Assembly (NCBI RefSeq): GCF_002013465.1 | Contig: NZ_MAFC01000008.1 | Location: 310,001-374,000 of the forward strand | Direction: 5' to 3' | Source of the DNA: Mycobacterium sp. D16R12 | GTDB taxonomy: Bacteria > Actinomycetota > Actinomycetes > Mycobacteriales > Mycobacteriaceae | Length of the DNA: 64,000 bases | In this document: positions 18,411-28,075 of the stretch, in pieces | How the letters are laid out: each line of letters starts with the position of its first letter | How positions within the stretch are numbered: position 1 is the stretch's first letter | Notes under the pieces: model-generated | Databases searched by the model: none | The model's input: only the letters and a program-made list of their open reading frames with translations | What the model was told of the DNA's origin: nothing | Position numbers and translations under genes: made by a program

Positions 18411-18922
18411 TGCTCACTCTCGATATCGATCTCCGGGTCGTCGCCCAGGTCCATGCCTGCCGGCGGTGCGGGCACCAACGTGGTGAGCGCCGTCCGCAGC
18501 TCCTCATGTTTCTTGGCCCAGGCCTGCGCGCGACGCCCCCCGGTCAGGCGCAGACCGACGGGTTTACGTCCCTTGGGCACCCCCGTCAGCTCTCCCAGTG
18601 GACGGGATTCCTCCCAGATGTAACGGTCGGCGTCGGGATACAGCCACTTGATCTGGCTGATCGCCAGCGTCTCGCCACCCTGGCGGAGCTCGGTGGGCGT
18701 CAGCTCCACGGTGGCGTGCACCCGTGCGGCATAGATCTGCAGCGCGATGAAAAAGGCGACGATGGCCGCGGTGATCGCGGGCATGACGAGGCTCGTACCC
18801 GCCTTGCCCCACAGCTGAAGCCCGAACATGATCAGCCCGGCGAGCGGGCCGAGCAGGAGCCATCGCCACCGGCCACCGGGCTCATAAAACAGGCGCGGTT
18901 CTGCCTCTGACACGTCAACCAT
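18404..18922 (-). CDS. DUF3093 family membrane protein
   Basis: About 172 residues. Two hydrophobic helices lie near residues 22-62, followed by a soluble domain with VELTPTELRQGG and KPVGLRLTGGRRAQAWAKKH, typical of DUF3093. ATG 18922 has GGGGG five nt upstream and is preferred to GTG 18928. It overlaps the end of the preceding gene. The function is unknown; the conserved position after hemB suggests co-expression only. Confidence 0.75.
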   Translation of the reverse strand: MVDVSEAEPRLFYEPGGRWRWLLLGPLAGLIMFGLQLWGKAGTSLVMPAITAAIVAFFIALQIYAARVHATVELTPTELRQGGETLAISQIKWLYPDADRYIWEESRPLGELTGVPKGRKPVGLRLTGGRRAQAWAKKHEELRTALTTLVPAPPAGMDLGDDPEIDIESEQW

Positions 18923-19352
18923 GTTCACCCCCGTCGAACCAGTCCTGCGCGGTCGGCCTGATGATCAGCACATTGGCCACGATCAACGACAGCGCGGCGA
19001 CGAGCAGCAGCGGACCCACCGAACCAGTACTGGCCATCGCGATGGCACCGAGCACCGAGACCAACGACAGGGCGATCAACGCCCGGCGACAGCGCTTATC
19101 CCCCTGCCGTGTGCGCCCGGCGAGAAATGCGATACCGGCCGCCAGCAGGATGCACAACACGCCCCACGCCCGGAAATAGGTGACGAGATTTCGTATATCC
19201 GCGTCGGTCAGCTCGTGCTTCGCGGCGGCCCGCACCGCGTCGAAGCGCTGCGTCACCCCGGCTAGACCGTTGAGAAACAGGGCGGCCGCTGAGACCACCC
19301 AGAACCAGAACGCCACATCGACGATGCGTGGGCGGGGTTGTTCGGGTGTCAT
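18915..19352 (-). CDS. Four-helix membrane protein downstream of hemB
   Basis: About 145 residues from ATG 19352, which has a good AGGATAGGGG ribosome site. The frame is open much further upstream, but that part overlaps the next gene and reads as non-coding. There are four hydrophobic segments with an amphipathic linker (RFDAVRAAAKHELTDADIRN). The place corresponds to Rv0513-Rv0514 in M. tuberculosis. No function can be assigned. Confidence 0.65.
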   Translation of the reverse strand: MTPEQPRPRIVDVAFWFWVVSAAALFLNGLAGVTQRFDAVRAAAKHELTDADIRNLVTYFRAWGVLCILLAAGIAFLAGRTRQGDKRCRRALIALSLVSVLGAIAMASTGSVGPLLLVAALSLIVANVLIIRPTAQDWFDGGEHG

Positions 19353-19402
19353 TCGGGCCCCTATCCTCATTTCGGGCATCATTCCGGCAGCGTATCGGGG
19401 TA

Positions 19403-19879
19403 CTAGCGCTGCCTCGTCAGGTACGCGGTGGAGTCCTCGCGATGCAACAGGAACAGCCCGCCGCAGATCAAGACGGACGCGGTGATCCCCGAAAGCGCCT
19501 GCACGATCGCCGGCACACCCTCCAGGTCGATCAACCGCGTCGCGGTGAACACCACCGAACCCACCGCGCCACCGGTCAGGAAGGTCCGGGCCAGGCGGTA
19601 TCCCGCGCGCATCAGGAAGATCCCGGTGACGACGAGGGCCCCCACCACGACGACGATGAACCCGTTGAAGGCGTACACCGTCCACAGCGGGGCGGCCTTG
19701 CGCACCTCGGGGTCCTGCTGCCATTGACCGACGTTCGCGGCCATGTAGCTCACGATCATCAGCGGGAGCGAGGCCAGCCACAGCCAACAGCCGGTGTCGA
19801 TATCGTCTGGTCGCGGCTTGGCCGGACCTGCAGAGGGTTGCCCAGCCAATCCGCTCTGATTGTGCGGATCGGGATACAT
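19403..19879 (-). CDS. Membrane protein following hemB
   Basis: About 158 residues from ATG 19879 (GTG 19882 is also possible); a longer frame overlaps hemB. After a Pro-rich, Asn/Gln-containing N-terminus it has four hydrophobic segments with the loop QWQQDPEVRKAAPLWTV between the first two. It is of the same general type as the next protein (four helices) and probably part of the same operon. No family recognised. Confidence 0.65.
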   Translation of the reverse strand: MYPDPHNQSGLAGQPSAGPAKPRPDDIDTGCWLWLASLPLMIVSYMAANVGQWQQDPEVRKAAPLWTVYAFNGFIVVVVGALVVTGIFLMRAGYRLARTFLTGGAVGSVVFTATRLIDLEGVPAIVQALSGITASVLICGGLFLLHREDSTAYLTRQR

Positions 19880-19913
19880 CACGCGACCACGGTAGTAGAA
19901 GGGGACAAACCGT

Positions 19914-20894
19914 CTACTCCAACCAGCCCGCGACATCCGCGGCCCAATACGTCAGCACGATATCGGCCCCCGCGCGCCGAATGGAGGTCAGCGTCTCCAG
20001 CGCCATGGCCTGCAAATCGATCCAATTGTTCTGCGCCGCAGCACAGATCATCGAGTACTCACCCGACACCTGATACGCCGCGACCGGCACCGGGGATGCA
20101 TCGGCCACCTGCCGGAGCACATCGAGATAGGCCATTGCCGGCTTCACCATCAGGATGTCGGCGCCCTCCTCGACGTCGAGCTCGGCCTCACGCAGGGCTT
20201 CCCGACCGTTCGCCGTGTCCTGCTGGTAGGTGCGCCGGTCTCCGCGCAGCGACGACCCCACCGCCTCGCGGAACGGTCCGTAGAACGCGGAGGCGTACTT
20301 TGCGGCATAGGCCAGGATGATTACGTCTGTGTGCCCGGCAACGTCCAGGCCCTCGCGAATGGCCGCCACCTGGCCGTCCATCATGCCACTGGGTCCCACC
20401 GCGCGAGCACCCGAATTCGCCTGCGCCACAGCCATTTCCACGTATTGCGTCAGGGTCGCATCGTTATCCACCCGACCCAAAGCATCCAGCACTCCGCAGT
20501 GGCCGTGATCGGTGAATTCATCGAGGCAGGTGTCGGCCATCAGCACCGTGGAATCACCGAGGTCCGCCGACAGGATCGACAGCGCACGGTTCAGGATGCC
20601 TTCCGGAGCCAGCCCGGCACTCCCGGTGGCGTCCTTATCCGTCTCCTCGGGAACCCCGAACAACATCAGGCCGCCAACACCGGACTTCACCGCGTCCTCG
20701 GCGGCCCTGCGCAGGGATTCGATGCCGTGCTGCACCACGCCCGGCATCGACGCGATGGGGCGCGATTCGGCCACACCGTCGGCCACGAACATCGGCAGCA
20801 CCAACTGCCGCGGTGCGAGCGTGGTTTCGGCCACCAGCCGACGGATCGCCGGGGTGGATCTCAGCCGACGCGGACGCTGATAAGGAAATGGCAC
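19914..20894 (-). CDS. hemB: Delta-aminolevulinic acid dehydratase (porphobilinogen synthase)
   Basis: HemB condenses two 5-aminolevulinate molecules to porphobilinogen. It has 326 residues from GTG 20894, with GGAGG 9 nt upstream; the longer frame is not used. The active-site lysines lie in [15 protein letters not shown] and [14 protein letters not shown]. The metal loop reads [14 protein letters not shown], which has two of the three Cys of zinc-type enzymes with Asp at the middle position. It is the fourth gene in the order hemA-hemC-hemD-hemB. Confidence 0.95.
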   Translation of the reverse strand: MPFPYQRPRRLRSTPAIRRLVAETTLAPRQLVLPMFVADGVAESRPIASMPGVVQHGIESLRRAAEDAVKSGVGGLMLFGVPEETDKDATGSAGLAPEGILNRALSILSADLGDSTVLMADTCLDEFTDHGHCGVLDALGRVDNDATLTQYVEMAVAQANSGARAVGPSGMMDGQVAAIREGLDVAGHTDVIILAYAAKYASAFYGPFREAVGSSLRGDRRTYQQDTANGREALREAELDVEEGADILMVKPAMAYLDVLRQVADASPVPVAAYQVSGEYSMICAAAQNNWIDLQAMALETLTSIRRAGADIVLTYWAADVAGWLE

Positions 20895-20955
20895 GGCAAT
20901 GGCCTCCGCTATCTCTCCGCTACGAGCGCCGTCGGTCTTCGCGCACGCGGCCCAT

Positions 20956-22605
20956 CTAACGCCGTCGGCTCTTCTTACGCGGCGGCGGCAGTGCACCCTC
21001 GGTACGCAGCCGGGCGGCGTGCTCGGCAAGAGCCTCGACCAGCGGACCGACAGCGGCGGTCTCCGGTTGCACGTCCACCCGCAGCCCGAATTCGATGGCA
21101 GTCTCAGCGGTCTTCGGTCCGATGCAGGCCACGATGGTGCGCGCGTGCGGCTTCCCGGCGATACCCACCAGGTTGCGCACAGTCGAGCTCGACGTGAAGC
21201 ACACTGCGTCGAATCCGCCGGTCTTGATCATCTCGCGGGTCTGCGCCGCCGGCGGCGCCGCACGCACGGTGCGGTACGCGGTCACGTCGTCGATTTCCCA
21301 GCCGCGTTCCCGCAGGCCCTCGGCGAGGGTCTCGGTGGCGATGTCGGCGCGGGGCAGCAGCACCCGATTCACCGGATCGAACACGTCGTCATAGGGCGGG
21401 AACTCGTCGAGCAGACCGAGCGAGGACTGCTCTCCGGCGGGCACCAGCTCGGGGTTGATACCGAAGGCCCGCACCTTGTCGGCGGTGGCCTGACCCACGC
21501 ACGCGATCTTCACACCGGAGAAGGCGCGGGCGTCCAGGCCGAACTCGGCGAACTTCTCCCACACCGCGCGGACCGCGTTGGTGGAGGTAAAGACCACCCA
21601 CTGGTATCGGCCGTCGACCAAACCCTTGACGGCCCTTTCCATCTGGGCGGGGCTACGCGGGGGCTCGACAGCGATGGTGGGCACCTCGACCGGCAGGGCT
21701 CCGTATCCGACAAGCTTCTCGCTCATCTCGCCGGCCTGATCCTTGGTGCGCGGCACCAGCACGGTCCAGCCGTAGAGCGCGCGACTCTCCCACCAGTTCA
21801 GCTTGGAGCGACCACTGACCACACGGCCGATCGTCAGCACCAGGGCGCCGGTCATCGGCCCGTGCGGATCATTGGCGTCCACCGGGACGCCGTCGATGAG
21901 CGAAGCCAGCGTGGTCTCCACGGTCCGCTGCGCGCAGGTGGTGCCCTGTGCGGTGACCGCGACCAGGGTCTGATCGGACAAACCGTGCTCGATGAGCGCC
22001 TTGGCGGCGTCGGGTACATGCGTCGGGGTGGCGTGCAGGATCAGCGGGCCCGGGGCGGCGGCCAGCGCCGCCCAGTCCACATCGCCGCGCACATCGGCGA
22101 CGGTGTGTGCGGATCCCGGCGGCAGACCGGCGTACGCGGGCACCGCGGTGCTCGACGACAGACCCGGCAGAATCTCGAAGGCCACCTGGGTACGTGTTAC
22201 CGCGATGACCTCGGCAAGCACCGAATCGATTGAGAGCGGATCGCCGGCAACCAGCCGCACCACGTCCACGCCGTTTTTGGCCTCGGCGACCAGCGTCTTG
22301 GCAACATCGGCGGGATCACCCAGCGCGGGGCGGATGTCGATGGTGAGCGGTGCCTCGGCAACGGTCTCAGCGTCACCCGAAGCGGGCGCGTCATCGGGAC
22401 CTGTCGCGGGCTTGACCGGTGCGGGTTCAGGAAGCTCGACAGCGGATCCGACGAGATCAAGCACCGCCTGCGGCACGTCGGGGTCGGTGAACGCGACCGT
22501 GGCGCCGGTGAGTACCGCGCGCGCCCGGACGGTCAACAGACCCGGGTCTCCCGGGCCGGAACCAACGAACAGGATGCGCCCTGGCTTCTTGCGCCCTCGG
22601 GTCAC
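20956..22605 (-). CDS. hemD: Uroporphyrinogen-III synthase fused to methyltransferase-like domain
   Basis: A two-domain protein of 549 residues. The N-terminal part (about 1-260) is like uroporphyrinogen-III C-methyltransferase ([17 protein letters not shown]). The C-terminal part (about 265-530) is uroporphyrinogen-III synthase ([35 protein letters not shown]). It closes hydroxymethylbilane to uroporphyrinogen III; whether the methyltransferase half is active for sirohaem or B12 is unclear. The GTG start has GGGAGG upstream. An Ala/Pro-rich insert (about residues 55-80) is low complexity. It corresponds to Rv0511. Confidence 0.93.
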   Translation of the reverse strand: MTRGRKKPGRILFVGSGPGDPGLLTVRARAVLTGATVAFTDPDVPQAVLDLVGSAVELPEPAPVKPATGPDDAPASGDAETVAEAPLTIDIRPALGDPADVAKTLVAEAKNGVDVVRLVAGDPLSIDSVLAEVIAVTRTQVAFEILPGLSSSTAVPAYAGLPPGSAHTVADVRGDVDWAALAAAPGPLILHATPTHVPDAAKALIEHGLSDQTLVAVTAQGTTCAQRTVETTLASLIDGVPVDANDPHGPMTGALVLTIGRVVSGRSKLNWWESRALYGWTVLVPRTKDQAGEMSEKLVGYGALPVEVPTIAVEPPRSPAQMERAVKGLVDGRYQWVVFTSTNAVRAVWEKFAEFGLDARAFSGVKIACVGQATADKVRAFGINPELVPAGEQSSLGLLDEFPPYDDVFDPVNRVLLPRADIATETLAEGLRERGWEIDDVTAYRTVRAAPPAAQTREMIKTGGFDAVCFTSSSTVRNLVGIAGKPHARTIVACIGPKTAETAIEFGLRVDVQPETAAVGPLVEALAEHAARLRTEGALPPPRKKSRRR

Positions 22606-22636
22606 TACTGCCTCCCATATCGGCGGTTTGCGCCGC

Positions 22637-23560
22637 CTATTCAGCTGTCATCAGTGCTCGCGCACCGAGATCGAGCAGTTCCCTCGCGACCGCGAGCCCA
22701 AGCTCGGCGGCCCGATCGGGGGTGCCGATCCCGGAGGCCCGAATCACGTCAGATCCGTCCAGCGCCGCCGCACATCCGCGCAACGACAGTTCTTCGAAGA
22801 CGCGGCCATCCTCATCAATCGACTCGACCACCTCGGCGATCGCGCCAACCGGTGCGGTACAGCCCGCCTCCAGCTCGGCAAGCAGAGCCCTCTCGGCAGT
22901 CACCGCGGCGCGCGTGTCGGCGTGATCGAGTTCCGCCAGTACAGCCACCAGATCGGTGACCTCACTGCGGCACTCCACCGCCAGCGCTCCTTGAGCCGGC
23001 GCGGGCAATACCTGCACCGGTTCCAGTGTCTCGGTGATGCGGTCCAAACGTCCGATACGGGCCAAACCCGCTCGGGCGACTACCACAGCATCAAGATCAC
23101 CATTGGAGACCCTGCTCAACCTGGTATCCAGGTTGCCTCTTAGGGGGCGAATTTCCAAACCGAGACCCAGTGCTCTAAGCTGCGCGGCCCGTCGCGGGGA
23201 CGAGGTACCGATCACGGAGCCCGTGGGCAACTCCCCCAGCACCAATCCATCGCGGGCCACGAGGGCGTCACGATAGTCCTCACGAGGGGGAATGGCGGCT
23301 ATGACGAATCGCGGGTCGGCCGCCGTTGGCAAATCTTTGTAGGAGTGCACGGCAACATCGACAACGTTATCGGCGATGGCCTCGCGCAGAGCGGCCGTGA
23401 AGACCCCCACACCGATTTGCTCGACGGGCGCAGACGACTGGTCCCCTGCCGTGGTCACGATTACCAGCTCTGCCTCGTGCCCCTTGGCGCGCAGCGCATC
23501 CCTGATTCCCCCGGCTTGAGTCGTCGCCAACAGACTGCCGCGGGTACCAATTCGGATCAT
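22637..23560 (-). CDS. hemC: Porphobilinogen deaminase (hydroxymethylbilane synthase)
   Basis: A protein of 307 residues. The N-terminal [16 protein letters not shown] and the dipyrromethane cofactor cysteine in [11 protein letters not shown] are both present. It polymerises four porphobilinogens. It is separated from hemA by 123 nt filled with a degenerate 33-nt tandem repeat, unusual inside a haem operon, and followed by hemD after a 31-nt gap. Confidence 0.96.
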   Translation of the reverse strand: MIRIGTRGSLLATTQAGGIRDALRAKGHEAELVIVTTAGDQSSAPVEQIGVGVFTAALREAIADNVVDVAVHSYKDLPTAADPRFVIAAIPPREDYRDALVARDGLVLGELPTGSVIGTSSPRRAAQLRALGLGLEIRPLRGNLDTRLSRVSNGDLDAVVVARAGLARIGRLDRITETLEPVQVLPAPAQGALAVECRSEVTDLVAVLAELDHADTRAAVTAERALLAELEAGCTAPVGAIAEVVESIDEDGRVFEELSLRGCAAALDGSDVIRASGIGTPDRAAELGLAVARELLDLGARALMTAE

Positions 23561-23691
23561 GGATGAGCCTCTCGGGCGAAAACAGTCAAGGTTGGATGAG
23601 CCTCTCGGGCGAAGGCGGTCAGGATCGATGAGCCGCTTACGTGAAGACCGTGAGGAATCGGCGAGCCACTCGGGCGAGGACCGTCAACCAC
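23561..23691. repeat. Four degenerate 33-nt tandem repeats between hemA and hemC
   Basis: Units start at 23561, 23594, 23626 and 23659, at a spacing of 32-33 nt. Units 1 and 2 share GGATGAGCCTCTCGGGCGAA exactly; units 3 and 4 are diverged (GATGAGCCGCTTACGTGAAG and GGCGAGCCACTCGGGCGAGG). The last unit overlaps the hemA stop codon (23684-23686). The first ends directly at the hemC ATG, so the array is the whole hemA-hemC spacer. Confidence 0.8.
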
Positions 23692-25027
23692 GGCTCTCTT
23701 CGTGTAGTTCCTTTGCAGCAAGCGGCAATTCACCCGCCGTGGCCACCGCCTCGACAGTCTGCGGATCGAGCTCGAACAGCTCACGCAAGGCCTCGGCGTA
23801 ACTGTCCCCACCGGGCGCCGATGCAAGTTGCTTCACCCGCACCGTGGGGGCGTGCAACAGCTTGTCGACGACTCGGCGAACGGTCTTGGCGACCTCGTCC
23901 CGCTCCGCCCCCGCCAGACTCGGCAGGCGGCCGTCCAGTCGTAGCAGCTCGGCCTCCACTACCTCGGCGGCGCGCTGGCGCAACGCGGTGACCGTCGGGG
24001 TGACCTCCGCCATCCGCTCGCCGGTCAGGTATCGGGCGACCTCGTCGTTGACGATCTGACGGGCCGCGCCGGCGTCGTTGGCTGCCGCACGCGCGGTGGG
24101 CTCACGCTGGATGCGCTCCATGTCCACCACGACGACGCCCGGCAGACCGGCCACCGTCGGGTCCACGTCACGCGGCATGCCCAGGTCGCAGAACACGAGT
24201 TGGCGGCCACCACCCAGGGCACGGTGCACATCGGCCAGTGAGATCACCGGCCGGACCGCCCCCGTACAGGACACCACCACGTCGGACTGAGCCAGCGCCT
24301 GGTCCAGGTTGTCGAGGGTGATCGCCTGCGCGTTCACCCCTGCTTCTCGCGCGGTCGCAGCGAGCCGTTGGGCACGCTCCGCGCTGCGGTTGACCACCCA
24401 GAGGTTGTCGATACCGGCGCGGATCAGTTGCGCGGTCGCCAATGAGCCCATCGAGCCGGCGCCGACAACGGCAGCGGTGCGTCCAGGAAGACCGTTGAGC
24501 TTGCCGTCGGCCAGATCGAGGGCCACCGACACCACCGAAGCCCCGGCCGCGTCAATGCCGGTCTCCGAATGCACTCGTTTGCCCACGCGCAGGGCGCTCT
24601 GGGACAGCTCGTGCAGCACCCGGCCCACCGCCTGATGCGTTTCGGCGGTGGCGTAGGCGTTGCGTACCTGCCCCAATACCTGCTGCTCGCCGACCACCAT
24701 GGAATCCAGGCCGCTGGCCACCGCGAACAGGTGCTCGACGGCGGCCTCGCTGTATCGGACGTAGGCGTATTTGGTGAGCTCGTTCATGCCCATACCGGCG
24801 TGCTGGGCAATGGCCTCACCGATGACGGTCAGGCCGCCGTGGAAGGCCTCGACCACGGCATATACCTCGACCCGGTTACAGGTCGAGAGCACCATGACCT
24901 CGCTGACCAGGGGGGATTGCAGAATCTGTTCGATGATCTTGGGCTGATCGGCCTCGCCAATCGCCAGCTTCTCCAGCACCGGCACAGGCGCGCTACGGTG
25001 CGAGGCTCCGAACAGCAGGACACTCAC
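23684..25027 (-). CDS. hemA: Glutamyl-tRNA reductase
   Basis: A protein of 447 residues. HemA reduces glutamyl-tRNA to glutamate-1-semialdehyde with NADPH, the committed step of C5 haem synthesis. The catalytic cysteine is in [19 protein letters not shown], the tRNA-binding region includes [13 protein letters not shown], and the nucleotide-binding turn is [15 protein letters not shown]. The start is GTG with GGAGTGA upstream. It is the likely first hem gene of the operon, 111 nt after the glutaredoxin gene. The C-terminus ends inside the tandem-repeat array, so this end may have been extended or shifted by repeat expansion. Confidence 0.95.
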   Translation of the reverse strand: MSVLLFGASHRSAPVPVLEKLAIGEADQPKIIEQILQSPLVSEVMVLSTCNRVEVYAVVEAFHGGLTVIGEAIAQHAGMGMNELTKYAYVRYSEAAVEHLFAVASGLDSMVVGEQQVLGQVRNAYATAETHQAVGRVLHELSQSALRVGKRVHSETGIDAAGASVVSVALDLADGKLNGLPGRTAAVVGAGSMGSLATAQLIRAGIDNLWVVNRSAERAQRLAATAREAGVNAQAITLDNLDQALAQSDVVVSCTGAVRPVISLADVHRALGGGRQLVFCDLGMPRDVDPTVAGLPGVVVVDMERIQREPTARAAANDAGAARQIVNDEVARYLTGERMAEVTPTVTALRQRAAEVVEAELLRLDGRLPSLAGAERDEVAKTVRRVVDKLLHAPTVRVKQLASAPGGDSYAEALRELFELDPQTVEAVATAGELPLAAKELHEESRG

Positions 25028-25138
25028 CGCAGGTCACTCCGCTGACATCTCACTGTCCAGCTCCCTTGCTTTTGGTGAGGCTCGAACTTCATGCACGGTA
25101 GCCCGAAAATGGCCACTGGGCAAAATCCAAACAGCCTG

Positions 25139-25393
25139 TTATCGGTCACGTTTCAGGTCCGCCCGGAGCCGAGGCTCATCCACTTCCCAATAGCTGTGCT
25201 CCTGACCGTCGAGCAGCACCACCGGAAGCCGGTCGCCAAACTCCGCGCGCAAAGACGAATCTGTGAGCGCGGCCTCATCCACATCGGTGACGGTGAGCGA
25301 CACCCCGAACTCATCGGCCAGGGCCGCCAATTCACGCTGCGCTCGTTCGCAGGCAGAGCACCCAGGGCGCGTCAGCAGCGTTAGAGACGTCAT
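25139..25393 (-). CDS. Glutaredoxin-like protein (Rv0508-like)
   Basis: 84 residues from ATG 25393 (a longer frame exists). The thioredoxin fold begins with SLTLLTRPGCSACERAQREL, giving a CSAC redox motif, and continues with LPVVLLDGQEHSYWEVDEPR. Its electron donor is unknown. It lies just upstream of hemA in the same direction, as Rv0508 does in M. tuberculosis, but with a 111-nt gap that may contain the hem promoter. Confidence 0.85.
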   Translation of the reverse strand: MTSLTLLTRPGCSACERAQRELAALADEFGVSLTVTDVDEAALTDSSLRAEFGDRLPVVLLDGQEHSYWEVDEPRLRADLKRDR

Positions 25394-25491
25394 ACACCAA
25401 TTCTGCCACCGGGTCCCCCGAGCTCCCGCCACCCTCAGTAGGGTTGAACCGCATTTGAAATCGGCGGACAGGAAGGGCGGTTAGGCCGGCT

Positions 25492-26412
25492 ATGACCAGC
25501 CCCCAGATCAACGGCGACCCCCCTGCCGAAGGCTCCGCGGAGGAACAGCTGCTCGCCGAGGCGTTCGCCGAAGACGTCGCGCGCGCCGCATCCTTCGCCG
25601 AGGCGGACGCCGCCGCGGCCGAAGTGCCGCCCGGCCCCCCGCCCGCAGATCTGACCGCTGCCGCATTTTTCGACGTCGACAACACGCTGGTGCATGGTTC
25701 CTCGCTGGTGCACTTCGGCCGTGGCCTGGCGCAGCGCGACTACTTCCAGTATTCGGACATGCTTCAGTTCGCCTGGGCACAGGCGAAGTTCCGGCTGACC
25801 GGCCGGGAGAACTCTGACGATGTCGCGGCAGGGCGGCAGAAGGCGCTCTCGTTCATCGAGGGTCGCAGCGTCGATGAACTCGTCAACCTCAGTGAGGACA
25901 TCTACGACGAGACGATCGCCGACAAGATCTGGCCCGGCACCCGAGCGCTGACCCAGATGCACCTAGACGCCGGCCAGCAGGTCTGGCTCGTCACGGCCAC
26001 ACCCAAGGAACTGGCGGAGACCATTGCCCGACGGCTGGGGCTCACCGGAGCCCTGGGCACCGTCGCCGAATCGGTGGACGGGGTGTTCACCGGACGTCTG
26101 GTCGGCGACATCCTGCACGGACCGGGCAAGGCGCGTGCCGTGCGCAACCTGGCTATCCGGAACGGGCTGAATCTCAAGCGCTGCACCGCATATAGCGACA
26201 GCGTCAACGATGTGCCGATGCTGTCGCTGGTGGGCACCGCCGTGGCCATCAACCCCGACGCGGAGCTACGCGACGTGGCACGACGCCGCGGCTGGGAGGT
26301 CCGTGACTTCCGCACGGCACGCAAGGCCGCCCGTATCGGCGTGCCGTCCGCAGTGCTGCTTGGTGCGGCGGGCGGGGCGTTGGCGGCCGCCCTGGCCCGA
26401 CGCGAGAAGTAA
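25492..26412 (+). CDS. HAD-IB family phosphatase (SerB-like)
   Basis: A protein of 306 residues. HAD motifs are visible: [16 protein letters not shown] (nucleophile Asp), [14 protein letters not shown] (motif II Thr) and [18 protein letters not shown] (motif IV acids). After an acidic N-terminal extension of about 55 residues, and before a C-terminal hydrophobic helix ([15 protein letters not shown]), the core resembles phosphoserine phosphatase. It corresponds in place to M. tuberculosis Rv0505c (annotated serB1). Phosphoserine specificity is not proven; a phospholipid-type substrate is possible given the C-terminal anchor. Confidence 0.87.
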   Translation: MTSPQINGDPPAEGSAEEQLLAEAFAEDVARAASFAEADAAAAEVPPGPPPADLTAAAFFDVDNTLVHGSSLVHFGRGLAQRDYFQYSDMLQFAWAQAKFRLTGRENSDDVAAGRQKALSFIEGRSVDELVNLSEDIYDETIADKIWPGTRALTQMHLDAGQQVWLVTATPKELAETIARRLGLTGALGTVAESVDGVFTGRLVGDILHGPGKARAVRNLAIRNGLNLKRCTAYSDSVNDVPMLSLVGTAVAINPDAELRDVARRRGWEVRDFRTARKAARIGVPSAVLLGAAGGALAAALARREK

Positions 26413-26497
26413 CAATCACCATTACCGCTGCTGATAGGCTCAGCGCCACTCGAACTGTCTAGATTCGTACCTGACCTGCAGCGAAATGGGTTAATGC

Positions 26498-26965
26498 ATG
26501 GCCATCCGCCAAGACATCATCGGAACGCACTACCGCTACCCCGATTACTTCGAGGTCGGCCGCGAGAAGATGCGTGAATTCGCGGCGGCCATCAAGGACG
26601 GCTGCGAAGAGAACTCCGGCGTCGTCGCGCCCATCACGTTCCTGGCCGTCGCGGGCCGACGCGTGCAGCACAAGATATTCACCGAGATGGATCTGCCCAT
26701 CAACGTGGCACGAGTGCTGCATCGCGACCAGAAGCTGAAGTTCCACCGTCCCATCAAGGCAGGCGATCGGCTGTACTTCGACAGTTACCTGGACAGCGTG
26801 CTGGAGTCGCACGGCATGGTGACCGCCGAGGTGCGCGCTGAGGTCACCGATGCCGACGGGCAACCGGTCGCCACGAGCATCGTCACCATGATCGGCGAGG
26901 CCGAGGGGCACGAAACCGATGCGAACTCCATGGCCGCCAACATCGCCTCGCATCGCAAGGGCTAG
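26498..26965 (+). CDS. MaoC-like hydroxyacyl dehydratase, HadA type (Rv0504c-like)
   Basis: A protein of 155 residues of the FAS1-like MaoC N-terminal hot-dog fold, close in sequence to HadA/HadC of the mycolic acid FAS-II dehydratase. Typical segments are [20 protein letters not shown] and [18 protein letters not shown]. HadA-type subunits lack the catalytic Asp/His and pair with a HadB subunit; no HadB is next to it, so its partner is elsewhere. The stop codon shares a CTAG palindrome with the convergent AraC gene. Confidence 0.87.
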   Translation: MAIRQDIIGTHYRYPDYFEVGREKMREFAAAIKDGCEENSGVVAPITFLAVAGRRVQHKIFTEMDLPINVARVLHRDQKLKFHRPIKAGDRLYFDSYLDSVLESHGMVTAEVRAEVTDADGQPVATSIVTMIGEAEGHETDANSMAANIASHRKG

Positions 26966-27966
26966 CGGCCGCTCCGGCTCAGCCGATAAGCACTCGGGGT
27001 GGTGCCGAACCAGCGCTTGCAACTTCGGGTGAACACACTCTGCTCGGCATAGCCGAGCTGCCTGCTGACGTGGTCCAGGTTCAGCTCGGTATCGGAAAGC
27101 AACCGCTCGGCAGCTTCACGACGGATGTGGTCGACGAGTTCGGCGAAGGTCGCGCCCTCGGCTCTGAGGCGTCGTTGCAGCGCTTTCGGGTGCACCCCGA
27201 GGTGTAATGCGATGTCCCCCAGACCGATCGCCCCCGTGGGAAGCAACTGACGGATGAGAATCCGGGCCAACCGACTCGCATCCGGCCGATGGTCGGCAAG
27301 GGTCCCCGTCAGATAATCGACCGCAGTCTGGTGCGCGAGAGAGTCTTTGGGCAGCGACCTCTGCATATCGGTGGCACGCAGCGTGAACCCCGCAACGGGT
27401 TCGCTGAACAACGGCGGACAGCCGAAGTAACGCCGATACTCCGACGGTGCCGTCATAGCCGCGTGGGGCAGGTGCACCGCCACCGGGCGATAACCGCAAC
27501 CCAGGAAGTGGTGCAGCACTCGCAATGTCACGCCCAGGGACAGCTCGAGCGCCTGCGCCTGTGGGGGCGCCGGGCGGAGAAGAAACTCGAACTCGAACCG
27601 GCAGCGCATCGGGTCAGGAAGATCGATAACCCGCACGCTGATGGCCGGACAGTATGCGGCCATGAATTTTTCAAGGATGCCGAAGGCGTCGGCGACGGTT
27701 GCCGTGGTTCGCGCGGCCAGGCCCACGGGCCCCAGGATCTCGATCCCCTGCCGTCGGGCAAGCCGCAGCCCGAAATCGGGTGCGCTGACCGCAATCGCGG
27801 TCTCCTCCAGTGCCGCCATCGCGTTCGGCAGCGAGATGAATCGGTCGTAGGCCCCGGCATCATCCGGTGAAATCCATACTGCGGCAAGCAGCTTGCCGCC
27901 ATCACCGCCCAGCTCTGACACCAGGGCCTGATAGTTCGTCAACGCCGAACCGCGGATCACCGACAT
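26962..27966 (-). CDS. AraC family transcriptional regulator
   Basis: 334 residues from ATG 27966. The longer frame overlaps the divergent gene and is not used. The N-terminal half resembles the arabinose-binding-like domain of OruR/VirS type regulators; the C-terminal double helix-turn-helix includes [20 protein letters not shown] and [18 protein letters not shown]. It is divergent from the DUF1254 lipoprotein gene at 28076 with a 109-nt gap, so that operon is a likely target. Confidence 0.88.
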   Translation of the reverse strand: MSVIRGSALTNYQALVSELGGDGGKLLAAVWISPDDAGAYDRFISLPNAMAALEETAIAVSAPDFGLRLARRQGIEILGPVGLAARTTATVADAFGILEKFMAAYCPAISVRVIDLPDPMRCRFEFEFLLRPAPPQAQALELSLGVTLRVLHHFLGCGYRPVAVHLPHAAMTAPSEYRRYFGCPPLFSEPVAGFTLRATDMQRSLPKDSLAHQTAVDYLTGTLADHRPDASRLARILIRQLLPTGAIGLGDIALHLGVHPKALQRRLRAEGATFAELVDHIRREAAERLLSDTELNLDHVSRQLGYAEQSVFTRSCKRWFGTTPSAYRLSRSGR

Positions 27967-28075
27967 GTCCCGAACTGTCAAATATCTGTCCGCCAAAGTC
28001 AAGACAACCCTGTGAAAATGCTGCACGATCGACGGTGATCGACCAAGATCATCACCATTGGAAGGGGTGTCGCCC

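Noticed and set aside
23557..23826. Minus-strand frame through the hemA-hemC repeats coding FAREAHP peptides
   Set aside because: Repeat units happen to be open in this frame; no ribosome site, and part of it overlaps hemA in another frame.
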